A DNA stretch of 64,000 nt from JAJCYX01 sp965243825 (GTDB lineage Bacteria; Chloroflexota; Dehalococcoidia; Lucifugimonadales; Lucifugimonadaceae): contig CBDEVT010000001.1 of NCBI GenBank assembly GCA_965243825.1, forward strand, positions 1,798,001-1,862,000. The letters are read 5' to 3'. Position 1 is the stretch's first letter. Each line of letters starts with the position of its first letter. The notes under the pieces were generated by a model that saw only the letters and a list, made by a program, of their open reading frames with translations, was not told the origin of the DNA and did no database searches. Of this stretch, positions 53,198-62,472 are shown piece by piece. A program made the position numbers and the translations under genes.

Positions 53198-53914
53198 ATG
53201 GTTGAATCGATGACATCACTTAAAGACGATCAACTCGCTGCTCTAGCTGAGCTTGACACACCGACAATTGCAAACGCCCTGGAAGAACTGGAAATCCGGC
53301 CACGTACGGAAGGTTTTATGCGTCCTGAGATCCGATGTGTCTCACCGGTCGAGAAAACTGTTGTCGGGTATGCAGTCACTGGCCTGATCTCAGCCAGGCA
53401 TCGTTCTCCAAAAGCGCTCGGAAGGTCTGACTACTGGGATGCTATTGTCGCCGTTCCTGCGCCGAGAATGGTCGTACTACACGATATCGACTATCCAGAC
53501 AGCATCGGGTCGTACTGGGGAGAGGTACAGGGCAACACTGCGTTGGGGCTCGATTGTGTGGGTGCCGTGACGGATGGTGGGGTTAGAGATCTGCGTGAAG
53601 CAGAAGAGATGGGATTCCCATTCTGGGCAAAGGATGTGATGGTCTCACATGGTTACATTCACGCTCTGGAGTTCAGTGTCCCGATTGGGATCGGCGGCGT
53701 GTTGGTACGGCCTGGAGACTTGATTGCGGCGGATATTCACGGCGCGATCGAGGTGCCGATCGACGCCGTCCCACAACTTCCCGAAGTAGCAAAAATGCTG
53801 ACTGAGAGAGAATCAATCATCATCGACGCAGCGAGATCAGGGAATGCGTCACCAGAAACTCTGTCTTCGGCATGGGAGAAAGCGTCGAAGATTGGTGCTG
53901 AGCAGACGTACTGA
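53198..53914 (+). CDS. RraA-family protein
   Basis: A 238-residue protein of the RraA/HMG-aldolase family. The key block is GLDCVGAVTDGGVRDLREAEEMGFPFWAKDVMVSHGY, with G-x-R-D for metal/oxalate binding. PIGIGGVLVRPGDLIAADIHGAIEVP follows. Bacterial members split 4-hydroxy-4-methyl-2-oxoglutarate or decarboxylate oxaloacetate; the RNase E-inhibitor role is limited to enterics. A catabolic role fits the neighbouring gene content. Confidence 0.92.
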   Translation: MVESMTSLKDDQLAALAELDTPTIANALEELEIRPRTEGFMRPEIRCVSPVEKTVVGYAVTGLISARHRSPKALGRSDYWDAIVAVPAPRMVVLHDIDYPDSIGSYWGEVQGNTALGLDCVGAVTDGGVRDLREAEEMGFPFWAKDVMVSHGYIHALEFSVPIGIGGVLVRPGDLIAADIHGAIEVPIDAVPQLPEVAKMLTERESIIIDAARSGNASPETLSSAWEKASKIGAEQTY

Positions 53915-53986
53915 TACTGTTGCTCCCGCGATTAGTTGACTGCGTTCGTTAATCGCGTTTTCTGGCGATTCAAACTCTGGTATGTG

Positions 53987-54202
53987 CTACGAAAGCTCTT
54001 CGTTCCAATCGGTTGGACGCGCTATGCGGCCTTGACTCTTGCGAAGCCGGGCCTGCATCTGGGCCCGCTGTAAGGTTTTCTCAGCGGATTTCACAACCTG
54101 CAAAGCCTGGCTGCGATCCTGGGAAGTTTCCTGCCGCTTAGCTTCCGCTACCGATTTCAGATAGAGAGAACGAGCTTGAGCAACAGATAGAACACGGTTC
54201 AT
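53987..54202 (-). CDS. Small coiled-coil protein, 71 aa
   Basis: A basic, helix-forming small protein (MNRVLSVAQARSLYLKSVAEAKR, QALQVVKSAEKTLQRAQMQARLRKSQ) with heptad-like hydrophobics. The ATG at 54202 follows AGGAG seven bases upstream, which is the best evidence that it is real. A longer in-frame extension to 54370 looks non-coding. No family recognised. Confidence 0.55.
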   Translation of the reverse strand: MNRVLSVAQARSLYLKSVAEAKRQETSQDRSQALQVVKSAEKTLQRAQMQARLRKSQGRIARPTDWNEELS

Positions 54203-54459
54203 CTTGGGCTCCTGTGAGGATAGAGCGAACTCAACGTCCGCGGCGACCTGGTTACCGTATTCTGCCGATGTGCTGGAGTCGTCAGAACAAAGCGCACACC
54301 AATCACGTTTGGAGAATGTTGCTGAAGTTTGGGCATGCACACTTCGCCCAGCCGTGAAGTAATGGCTCACACGCGCAATGCCGCGTTTGACCGGGTGAAA
54401 TCGCTTTGCCGGTTAGGCCAGCAATTGGCAGCATGAGCTGAACGGATCACAAAGCCAGG

Positions 54460-55947
54460 CTAGCTTTTTCTGGAGAATCGTTCTGCTGCCGGTGTGAACT
54501 CGGTATCTTGTTCCATCGGAAACATTGGCCGGTCGCAGATCGTGTGACCCAGTGATGACAAGTTTGCCGAAGTAGCCCCTGGCGCATCCACATTGAGGTT
54601 CGCTTCGACCCACTCGTCGTAGAACTGGGGTTCACAGTGTGGAGACTTCACCACGGTCGAGTGGAAATCTTTCGGGTTAAGACCGTTGACCAGAAACAGC
54701 GATCGGTCAACATGCATCACAGGAATCTCTGTTGCGACGATCGTGTAATTATCGCTCTTCAGCACAGCCGTTTTCCCTGGGTTCTGCTTGAAAATCCAGG
54801 TTTCGAGATCGAATGGAGAATCTGAAAGTGACACCACTTCAAAGTCCATGCTGATTGGCTCATAGCGAGAATCTAATTCACCTCCCCAGTCTGCATGGAA
54901 ATGACCGCCAACGCCGCTGTCCCACGCCCTCTGCGCCAGCGACGGTTCACAAATAGGAGCTAATACGGTATGGGGATAGTTCTGGCGGACCATCTCGGCG
55001 ACGATCGCGTTGGAGTTTCCTGAAGCGCCAGAGCTTGTGGCGTCTGCAGCGTCTGTGAACGCAATAGGGCCAGCCATGGCGGCAGCCGTAGTCACAGACT
55101 CTTCAAGGCCAATGAGACCTGCCTGCATCTTTCCCCTGTTGGGCCAGAATTCATTCGCCATCTTCAGAGCACCTGACTCGGCGAGATCGTCTCGTCCATC
55201 CGTGTAAACGAAAGCCTGTGAGCAGAGTTCTGGAACATCAGTAAATGGATTGCAGATCAGAAAACCTGCGGACAATACGCTGGGGTTAGATTGCAACTCT
55301 TTCGCATAGCGAATCTGGGCTCCAAACAGCCCTGTCTCTGTAATTAACTCGTTGCCTCTCACCAGCGTCGGTACACGGACCCGTACACCGATGGGCTTTG
55401 CCCCTTCGATAATGCGAATGAGGACCTCCGCAGCGCGCTTGCCTGTGTCTGCGAAATCAACATGCGGATAGGTGTGGTAGGAGGTTACAGCGTCTGCATG
55501 TTCCATCATTCGTGCGGTTAGTACGCCGTGTAAATCAAGTGAAATGACAATCGGTACTTCTTCGCCGAGGACCTTACGAGCTTCCTGTAACAGGAAGCCT
55601 TCAGGGTCGAGTTCCTCAGCCGTGCCCATCGATCCATGCAGTCGGATATAGGCTCCATCGATCTGCCCGGCGTGCGGCTTAAGGGCATCCACAAACTCGC
55701 CTGCCATTTTCATGAAATCTGCGTGCGCCAACGGACCGGCCGCGTCACCTCCTGCGTGCCAGGTTGGTATCACCTCACATCCATTTGACTCGAATACTTC
55801 GATTGCCCCGCCATGCTCTGTGTTCTTGCCACGATTGTCTTCGATGAGTTCGTGGCCGCTAAGGATCTTGAAGTAGTCGTAGTGGCACTCAACCGGGTTA
55901 AAAGTGGATATCTCCTGCATGAACCCGGCAATAAGAATCTTCGGCAT
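54460..55947 (-). CDS. M81-family metallopeptidase (MlrC-like)
   Basis: A 495-residue protein of the microcystinase C (MlrC) family. It starts KILIAGFMQEISTFNPVECHYDYF. GAYIRLHGSMGTAEELDPEG and PIVISLDLHGVLTARMMEHADAVTSYHTYPHVDFADTG carry the likely metal residues. The C-terminal DUF1485 half follows (about 300-495). Family members degrade the linear product of microcystin breakdown, but most homologues have unknown substrates. Confidence 0.92.
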   Translation of the reverse strand: MPKILIAGFMQEISTFNPVECHYDYFKILSGHELIEDNRGKNTEHGGAIEVFESNGCEVIPTWHAGGDAAGPLAHADFMKMAGEFVDALKPHAGQIDGAYIRLHGSMGTAEELDPEGFLLQEARKVLGEEVPIVISLDLHGVLTARMMEHADAVTSYHTYPHVDFADTGKRAAEVLIRIIEGAKPIGVRVRVPTLVRGNELITETGLFGAQIRYAKELQSNPSVLSAGFLICNPFTDVPELCSQAFVYTDGRDDLAESGALKMANEFWPNRGKMQAGLIGLEESVTTAAAMAGPIAFTDAADATSSGASGNSNAIVAEMVRQNYPHTVLAPICEPSLAQRAWDSGVGGHFHADWGGELDSRYEPISMDFEVVSLSDSPFDLETWIFKQNPGKTAVLKSDNYTIVATEIPVMHVDRSLFLVNGLNPKDFHSTVVKSPHCEPQFYDEWVEANLNVDAPGATSANLSSLGHTICDRPMFPMEQDTEFTPAAERFSRKS

Positions 55948-56021
55948 CGGCTGTCCTCATAGGCGAATAGTTGAGGACGGGATTGTACGCTGTGCAAAGT
56001 ACAGGAGGTGTGAAGTCAGAC

Positions 56022-56726
56022 CTACAGTCCCTTAAGCGCCACCGGTTGCCCATACGAAAGAGCCGGGTACCAATCACCTCTGCCGTCACGCGTAGTGTCC
56101 AGAACGTTCCAGAGCGGCCACATCATGTCTACGTGGCGCATGTTCTGACCTTTGTCTACGGGCGCGAACGCCATTTCGGCGCCCCAGAAATGCCTGAAGC
56201 CATGGATAGCTGTCGCGTCTCGTTCGAACACGTTGATCATCGTTTGCTGGTGACCACCTGCTTCGCCGTAGTAGTCCACGTTGTAGGTGTTGTTGCCTGA
56301 AGAGAGCAATCGCAGATTGTCCCATCCTCTTGTGGTCGCGTGTTCCATGATTTTGTTTATCGGATTCTTCGCGACAACAACGACGCCAATTCGCTGTTCG
56401 AGATGAACCATCTGGCCGTTCAAGCCATCAAGAAACGAAGTGCACATCGGGCAGGCTGCGTCCATCTCGGGTCCGTACATAAAGCTGTAGATAAACAGCG
56501 AGTTCTTCGAAGCCGGCAACAGTTCTGAGAAACGTACCTGCCTAACAACGCCATCCACCAGCTCGTCGAAGACATAATCCTCGCTCAGGTCTGCTCCCCG
56601 TGGTAAATCTCGTCGTTGTTGAGCGACTTCTTCCACCTGGCGGCGTAGGTGAACTTCGGCTTCCAGCAGTTTTTCTCGTGCTTCGCGGTAAGTGGCAGTC
56701 TCATTGGGGTAGTGAACTCTGGTCAT
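56022..56726 (-). CDS. DUF899 thioredoxin-like protein
   Basis: A 234-residue protein of the DUF899 family (thioredoxin-fold). It shows REKLLEAEVHLRRQVEEVAQQRRDLP, SLFIYSFMYGPEMDAACPMCTSFLDGLNG with the CPMC redox pair, and NTYNVDYYGEAGGHQQTMINVFERD. The biochemical function is undetermined. AAGGAGGTG directly before the ATG at 56726 decides the start. Confidence 0.93.
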   Translation of the reverse strand: MTRVHYPNETATYREAREKLLEAEVHLRRQVEEVAQQRRDLPRGADLSEDYVFDELVDGVVRQVRFSELLPASKNSLFIYSFMYGPEMDAACPMCTSFLDGLNGQMVHLEQRIGVVVVAKNPINKIMEHATTRGWDNLRLLSSGNNTYNVDYYGEAGGHQQTMINVFERDATAIHGFRHFWGAEMAFAPVDKGQNMRHVDMMWPLWNVLDTTRDGRGDWYPALSYGQPVALKGL

Positions 56727-56820
56727 GGAAACACCTCCTTCGCTGACTTGCATCGAATCAATAATACATAACCATATGGTTAAATGTTGTGGATGCTCGA
56801 GCTCCGGAGGTGCCTGCTTG

Positions 56821-57570
56821 CTAAAGCGGGCGTCTTGCCAGACTGAAGGATTGGCCTGTTGGACCACCTTTGGGTTGAGTCGCTAACCAGAGGGCGAGAG
56901 GTGCTACTTCCTCTGGAGATTTGACCCGTTCACTTGAAGCGAATGGAGGGGTGCCTCCTACTGACATGAAGCTGCGCGTGGCGTCAGTTTCGACCGGGCC
57001 CGGTATTAGCTCGTTTACTTCGATCTGCCTGTCCCACAACTCATCAGCCATACACCTGGTCAGCATCCAGGAACCGGCCTTGCCAACCCGATAGGACGAG
57101 TTCATTGCCCCTGCGCTATGTCCCATTCCGGAGCCGATATTGATGATTTTTCCTCCCCCACCGTCGATAAGAATTGGAAGGAAGGATCGGCTGACAAGGA
57201 AAACTCCATCTATGTTCAATCTCACAGCAGCGGTCCAGTCGTCGACAGTCGATTCAAGAATTCCGGTTCGGTCTGTGGCACCACCGGCGTTGTTGACGAG
57301 GACATCAAGCCTCTCAAATCTCGTTTTGAAAGCTTGGACTGCAGCCGCCACAGAGTTATGGTCAGTGACGTCAGCAATGACGGCAAGAGAACGACGGCCA
57401 AGTTTTTCGATTTCGTTGGCCACTGAATCGATCTGAGACTCTGTCCTGGCCATCACACAGACATCAGCCCCTGCTGCGGCGAAAGCGAGTGCAATTGCTC
57501 GACCGATGCCACGGCCGCCTCCAGTGACCAGTGCGGTCTTGTTGAGCAACGGCAGTTCGCTTGTGGTCAC
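56821..57570 (-). CDS. SDR-family oxidoreductase
   Basis: A 249-residue classical short-chain dehydrogenase. The cofactor motif is TGGGRGIGRAIA, NNAGG follows, the catalytic tyrosine and lysine are in SYRVGKAG, and a Ser lies in NIGSG. PGPVETDATR is the usual loop. The substrate is unknown. It shares its orientation with the DUF899 gene downstream, but a 94-bp gap and a strong ribosome-binding site suggest separate translation. Confidence 0.9.
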   Translation of the reverse strand: MTTSELPLLNKTALVTGGGRGIGRAIALAFAAAGADVCVMARTESQIDSVANEIEKLGRRSLAVIADVTDHNSVAAAVQAFKTRFERLDVLVNNAGGATDRTGILESTVDDWTAAVRLNIDGVFLVSRSFLPILIDGGGGKIINIGSGMGHSAGAMNSSYRVGKAGSWMLTRCMADELWDRQIEVNELIPGPVETDATRSFMSVGGTPPFASSERVKSPEEVAPLALWLATQPKGGPTGQSFSLARRPL

Positions 57571-57647
57571 GGTGGGTACCTCTTATTCGAATCACCAGAT
57601 CATGAAACTGCTCTGACTTGCTTTTCGAGCTTATCCGAAAAGCTTGA

Positions 57648-58535
57648 TTAGCTTAGTTCACGCTTAATCGTGTCGAGTGTGCTGCGACCAAAACTGGCAA
57701 ACGAGATGTCATCCCTGTCAGTAGCCCATTGAATCGTGGCTAGTGCATTCACCAGGCAAATCAACCTAATCTGGCGCTCCTCCCTCGCATCGGGAAAACG
57801 ACCATACCCTTCGAAGAACGACTGACGGAAGTCAGGCTCCCGCTGCCAATCGTCGTAGACCATTCTTTGCACGTCTTCCAGCCAGTAGCCTGCGCGAGCT
57901 CGTTCCCAGTCGATCAGGCCAAATGAAATGGATCCTGAACTTCTATCGATTAACCAGTTCCGTGGAGAAAAGTCTGAATGGGTGGGAACGGGGTCAAGAC
58001 CATCGATTGCCGTTTCATCCAGGAGAATGCTCTCAGCCCAAAGTACAGTCGATTGGTCGACATACGGAGTCACCCGGTCGATCGTCTGGCTGATGTTCTC
58101 TGGATCGTAGAGCCGTGGTGGTCCAGCAGCTGAGGGATCGACCTCGATCCGGTGGATTTCGGCAGCGACAGCACCCGCAATCCCATACATGGCGATTGCA
58201 TCTTCGCGCGAGGTGTCTGATTCACCAAAAATGGTACCCGGGACTTCGGTCAGAAGAAGGGCACCGAGTTCTTCAGAGTCTGCGAGTAGCTTTGAATTCT
58301 GCCAGTTTTCGCCGGTACTCAGTCGGGGAAGCCACTCTGCGTACACTAGCTTTTCGGTTTCGAACAACCGGTACTCGTCATGGCGTTTCAAATAAAGCGA
58401 AGGTCCACCGTGGATCTCCAGCTTCCAGGTGATCGAGCGTCTGCCGAAGCTGCGTGATTTGTCCTGTATCGTGAAATCTGAACCGACATGTTCGGCTGCG
58501 AACTCGCGAAGACTTTTTCTCAATGCTGAACTCAA
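57648..58535 (-). CDS. Aminoglycoside-phosphotransferase-fold kinase
   Basis: A 295-residue kinase-like protein of the APH/choline kinase family. The catalytic loop is HSDFSPRNWLID (H-x-D-x4-N) and the metal site is LIDWERARAGYWLEDV. The N-lobe has SLYLKRHDEYRLFETEKLVYAEWL. Substrates are small alcohols or amines such as homoserine, choline or antibiotics; none can be assigned. Confidence 0.87.
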   Translation of the reverse strand: MSSALRKSLREFAAEHVGSDFTIQDKSRSFGRRSITWKLEIHGGPSLYLKRHDEYRLFETEKLVYAEWLPRLSTGENWQNSKLLADSEELGALLLTEVPGTIFGESDTSREDAIAMYGIAGAVAAEIHRIEVDPSAAGPPRLYDPENISQTIDRVTPYVDQSTVLWAESILLDETAIDGLDPVPTHSDFSPRNWLIDRSSGSISFGLIDWERARAGYWLEDVQRMVYDDWQREPDFRQSFFEGYGRFPDAREERQIRLICLVNALATIQWATDRDDISFASFGRSTLDTIKRELS

Positions 58536-58565
58536 CAGCGCGTCCTTGAATTGTCTTCACGCGGA

Positions 58566-59264
58566 TCAAGAGTCGTAAAGAATTATGCGTTGAGCCGCTT
58601 CCACAAGATCCCTTGCGCGCACGGTCGGGTTTCGATCGAGATCGCCAGTTACCATTCCTTCTCTCTCAACGAACGCTGCCTTCCAGCCTGCTGCTAACGC
58701 ACCGGTTGTGTCCCAATTGTGAGCGGCGATCAGCCAGAGATCGGCTGGATGTTCGGCAAGGGTCTTCTCAGCCATCTCGTAGACTTCTCTAGAAGGTTTG
58801 AACTTACCGACTGCGTCGACTGAAAGCAGTTGATCGAAGTAGTTGGCCAGACCCGAGTTTTCGATCTGCGCGTGCACCATCTGCTGAGATGAGTTGGTGA
58901 GTGCGACGATTTGATATCCAGCATTCCGGAGCGCCTTCAGCGCAGTTTCGGATTCTGGATGCGGCGGCAAACGTCGCATGCCGGTCAGTATCTCTTGTTC
59001 TTGCTCGCGAGCCAATTTGACGCCTTGCCGCTCTGCAACCATCCCCAGCGCTGCGGTACCGACTCTGGCGAAGTCAGCGTAATCACCGATCAATGTGGTA
59101 GTCATCGCAGTTAGTAGTACCTGCGAAAACCATTCCTTGCGAGTCGTAGTGTCTCCAAAGTGCCGGCTGAACAGAGGATCGAGTGCGCTTATGTCGAGTA
59201 GCGTTTCATTGACATCGAACACGATCGTCCCTGGGATATGACGCTCCGGGCGGTTTCTAGGCAT
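58566..59264 (-). CDS. Haloacid dehalogenase type II (HAD)
   Basis: A 232-residue L-2-haloacid dehalogenase-like enzyme. The nucleophile is D17 in IVFDVNETLLDI, the second motif VALTNSS, the lysine in GKFKPSREVYEMAEKTL, and AAHNWDTTGALAAGW the last motif. Hydrolysis of 2-halocarboxylic acids is the family reaction, but many members act on other substrates. Its ATG lies inside the last codons of the upstream epimerase gene (8-bp overlap), so the two are coupled. Confidence 0.9.
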   Translation of the reverse strand: MPRNRPERHIPGTIVFDVNETLLDISALDPLFSRHFGDTTTRKEWFSQVLLTAMTTTLIGDYADFARVGTAALGMVAERQGVKLAREQEQEILTGMRRLPPHPESETALKALRNAGYQIVALTNSSQQMVHAQIENSGLANYFDQLLSVDAVGKFKPSREVYEMAEKTLAEHPADLWLIAAHNWDTTGALAAGWKAAFVEREGMVTGDLDRNPTVRARDLVEAAQRIILYDS

Positions 59265-60069
59265 CGTAGTCGTGGTTGTTTTCGGCTCGGTCTTCTGGAA
59301 TGTAACCAAGCACCTCGCGTGCCTCGGCGATATCGGTCCATCTGTACTGGTTATCGGACATTCCGTAGAAGATGCCGAACCGGACTTTTTCGGAGGCGGA
59401 GATGGCCTTCTCCCAGATCTGTGTGATGTCCTGCTGGCTAACGTAGATGTCCGCTCCCTGTGGAGGTCGCGGGCGGTCACGCTCCACTTGCCCGATCCTA
59501 ATACATAGACAGGACATGCCATGGCGGTGGGAGTACACCCTTGCCAGCGATTCAAGCCAGACCTTGCTGGCTGCGTAGATCCCCCTGGGTTCCGCCGGCA
59601 TTGCAGGAGAAATGATCTCGAATTCGTCAGGGATTTCGTCGTGCCGACGTTCCATCATGGCCGTGTATGGTTCTTGCTCGCGATGGCCTTCGGACACCAT
59701 GATGCTGCTCGCTCCCACCACGCGCTTTACTCCGGCTTCCCGGCTGGCCTCGAATACGTTGTAAGTACCGATAACATTATTGTTGAGCACCGAATCCCAT
59801 TCGTCGCCTTCAGGATCGGCACCGAGATGGGCGACCACATCCATGCCCTGAACAGCGTCGGAAACAGTACCGTAGTCTGATAGATCACCGACCGTGAATG
59901 AGTCACGTGGCAGGTTAAGGACCCAACCTGGAGGCACGCGAACAGATGCCGTTGCGTCTCTGTCGAGTCCGTAAACTTCGTAACGGTCTGGCTGTGACAG
60001 AAGCCGAGAGTAGACCATATAGCCGACCTGGCCGCTAGCTCCGGTTACGAGAACCTTAAGTCTGGGCAT
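59257..60069 (-). CDS. NAD-dependent epimerase/dehydratase
   Basis: A 270-residue extended SDR. The nucleotide loop is VLVTGASGQVG (7-16), the catalytic YAASK is in the middle, and HLGADPEGDEWDSVLNNNVIGTYNVFEASREAGVKRVV is the standard core. It is closest to uronate-dehydrogenase-type epimerases. A second, divergent member starts 72 bp upstream; the shared intergenic region probably holds both promoters. ATG 60069 is used rather than a GTG 15 bases earlier. Confidence 0.9.
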   Translation of the reverse strand: MPRLKVLVTGASGQVGYMVYSRLLSQPDRYEVYGLDRDATASVRVPPGWVLNLPRDSFTVGDLSDYGTVSDAVQGMDVVAHLGADPEGDEWDSVLNNNVIGTYNVFEASREAGVKRVVGASSIMVSEGHREQEPYTAMMERRHDEIPDEFEIISPAMPAEPRGIYAASKVWLESLARVYSHRHGMSCLCIRIGQVERDRPRPPQGADIYVSQQDITQIWEKAISASEKVRFGIFYGMSDNQYRWTDIAEAREVLGYIPEDRAENNHDYDA

Positions 60070-60141
60070 CGATGAGCCTTTCACTCAGAGAGGAAATCAA
60101 ATTAGTTCAGTCCTTATTTCGCCAATGATAGGAGAAACAGA

Positions 60142-60888
60142 ATGAAAGTCGGTATCACCGGAGCAGAAGGCACGATTGGTGGGTATTTGAGAGCTGGACT
60201 CGCAGACCTTCATGAGATCAGCGCATTCACTCTGAAGCCACAGCAGTTTGAATCGACCGCTTTCGACATCTCGGACCCTGACGCGATTAATGGAGCATTT
60301 TCAGGTCTGGACGCGATCATCCACTTGGCAGGTGATCCCAGTCCGGCCGGCAGCTGGGAGAGCATGCTGAAGAACAACATCATTGGCACATTCAACGTGC
60401 TTGAGGAATCACGGCGAGCCGGGGTCAAAAAAGTTGTTTTCGCCAGCACGAATCACACGCAACACGGCGAGACCATGGGGCCTTCACCGGAGATACTGAA
60501 CATTGCGAATCCAATCATGCTGCGCCTTGGTGATTACTTCAACCCAAGTTCGATTTACGGTGCCTCTAAAGCCACAGGTGAGATTTACGGAAGACTTTTC
60601 GCCCGCCACCATGGCGTGCAGTTTGTCGCGATGCGGATAGGCGCAATCGGAACTGAAGACACTCCGATGAGGTCAGCGGGAAAACCGTCAGAAGACTACG
60701 TGAGGGCAATGTACCTCAGCCGCAGGGATCTTCTGGATGCATTTCAGAAGGCGCTTGAGATCGACCGTGAATTCACGCTGGCATATGTAATCAGCAACAA
60801 CGGACGTCGGATATTCGATATGCGTGAGACGAATGAAGTCCTGGGCTTCTACCCGCAGGATGATGCCGAGTCGTTCTTCAAGTCTTGA
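60142..60888 (+). CDS. NAD(P)-dependent epimerase/uronate dehydrogenase-like
   Basis: A 248-residue extended SDR with GITGAEGTIGGY (4-15), HLAGDPSPAGSWESMLKNNIIGTFNVLEESRRAGVKKVVFAST and YGASKATGEIYGR. It is similar in plan to the divergent neighbour, suggesting an old duplication. Uronate dehydrogenases (sugar acid oxidation) are the closest characterised type; the substrate is unproven. Confidence 0.9.
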   Translation: MKVGITGAEGTIGGYLRAGLADLHEISAFTLKPQQFESTAFDISDPDAINGAFSGLDAIIHLAGDPSPAGSWESMLKNNIIGTFNVLEESRRAGVKKVVFASTNHTQHGETMGPSPEILNIANPIMLRLGDYFNPSSIYGASKATGEIYGRLFARHHGVQFVAMRIGAIGTEDTPMRSAGKPSEDYVRAMYLSRRDLLDAFQKALEIDREFTLAYVISNNGRRIFDMRETNEVLGFYPQDDAESFFKS

Positions 60889-60912
60889 GGCTGGAACTAC
60901 CAGGTGTGCGGA

Positions 60913-62421
60913 TCAATCATTGCGCGGTTTAGGCTTAGTTAAGAACGACAGTAGCAAGCCCAGTGCAGAGAACGCTGTCACAAGGGCGAAGGCGACCTTC
61001 CAGCCATCGATGAACGAGCCGTCGGCTCCTGGCACAACGTCGATGTCGCTCAACGGGATGTCAAAACCCTGTGATGCCATGATTCCGGCCACAATTGCTG
61101 CTGCTACGGCCTGACCCGTTACGTTGCCGACATTGCGCGTCAGGTTGGTGAAGGCCCCGACTATGCCGTAGGTAGAGCGTGGCACTGCTCCCATGATGAC
61201 GCTGTTGTTTGGTACCCCCCAGAGTCCCATAGCCAGCCCGTTGGCAAGCAGAATAATTGTTACTAGCCAAAGCGGGGTCGATGCGTTGGTCAGTACGAAC
61301 CCGATCCCGGTGGCCGTAAGTAGAGCAAAACCTGCCACACCAAACGGGCGTTCACCGAATCGATCCGAAAGTCGACCTGCACTCTGCGCAGCGACTGCCA
61401 TCCCAACCGATTGCAGGAGCAGGATTCCACCTGCACTGATCTCCTCCAGACCTCGCAGACTGATCAGGTAGATCGGCATCAGAAAACGAACCGCAGTGGT
61501 TCCAATGAAACCGACATAGCGAGTTGTCACTGCCATGCTGAAGACGAGGTTGTTAAACATCCTCAACTGCAGCATGGGCGCACTAATCCGAAGCTCCCAC
61601 AGGATGAAGCCGCCAAGCAGTGCGAAGAACGCCACGATCCCAGCCAGCATGACCGGTGACGTCCAACTTTCACGTAGTGGATTGTTGATCAGCACCACGC
61701 CGACGATGATTGCGAGCGCGGATAACAGCGCGCCTATCCAGTCGAACGACTGACGTTCGCGTCCCGGCGCACGCTGGCTCACGACGCTCTCGTCAAGGAT
61801 GAAATAGCTAGCCAGAAACGCTATACCGATAGGTGGCACGAGCATCCAGAAGAGTGCCTCCCACGCGAAAAACTGCAGCATTATGCCGGCGATAGCAGGC
61901 CCGACCGCGCCGCCAATCGCAACCGCGGTTGTCTGGCTACCAATAGCCTTGCCGCGCTCCTCTGGTGGGAACACCGAGACGACCATTGCGGTGCCGACCG
62001 ATTGACTCATTGAATTCCCTATGGCCATCACAACACGCGAGAAGATGAGCAATCCAAAGGCTGGTGCGAGAGCGGTAAAGATTGCTCCGCCTGCAAAGAA
62101 GATCAGCCCGATCATGTGGACTTTTTTGCGTCCGATGATGTCGGCCAGGCGTCCCATTGGCATCATCAGTGCACTGATCGTTAGTGCCTGCGCTATAACG
62201 ACCCACGCTACAGTTCGCAGGGTCACGCCGAAATCATCAGCAATGGATTCGAGCGCGACGAACACCATGGACATGCTCATGACCATGGTGAAGAACGAAA
62301 TACCTATCGCGCCGAACGCCCTCCATTTGTTGGCATAAGTGGCATCCTGGGGTGTTCTTGTTCCAGTGCCGGGCGCTGAAGAAGAGGGTCTTCGGTCAGG
62401 TTTGCTGTCGGACGCGCTCAA
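60913..62421 (-). CDS. MFS transporter, DHA2 (14-helix) drug exporter type
   Basis: A 502-residue proton-coupled exporter with about 14 membrane helices. LMMPMGRLADIIGRKKVHMIGL is the motif A loop between helices 2 and 3, and VGPAIAGIMLQFFAWEALFWMLVPPIG is the motif C region typical of antiporters. A Pro/Ser/Arg-rich hydrophilic N-terminus is present. Substrates may be toxic organic compounds. Confidence 0.92.
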   Translation of the reverse strand: MSASDSKPDRRPSSSAPGTGTRTPQDATYANKWRAFGAIGISFFTMVMSMSMVFVALESIADDFGVTLRTVAWVVIAQALTISALMMPMGRLADIIGRKKVHMIGLIFFAGGAIFTALAPAFGLLIFSRVVMAIGNSMSQSVGTAMVVSVFPPEERGKAIGSQTTAVAIGGAVGPAIAGIMLQFFAWEALFWMLVPPIGIAFLASYFILDESVVSQRAPGRERQSFDWIGALLSALAIIVGVVLINNPLRESWTSPVMLAGIVAFFALLGGFILWELRISAPMLQLRMFNNLVFSMAVTTRYVGFIGTTAVRFLMPIYLISLRGLEEISAGGILLLQSVGMAVAAQSAGRLSDRFGERPFGVAGFALLTATGIGFVLTNASTPLWLVTIILLANGLAMGLWGVPNNSVIMGAVPRSTYGIVGAFTNLTRNVGNVTGQAVAAAIVAGIMASQGFDIPLSDIDVVPGADGSFIDGWKVAFALVTAFSALGLLLSFLTKPKPRND

Positions 62422-62472
62422 ACGTTGATCCGACTGGATGTCGATATCGAAATCGCTAACATTCGCCGAATA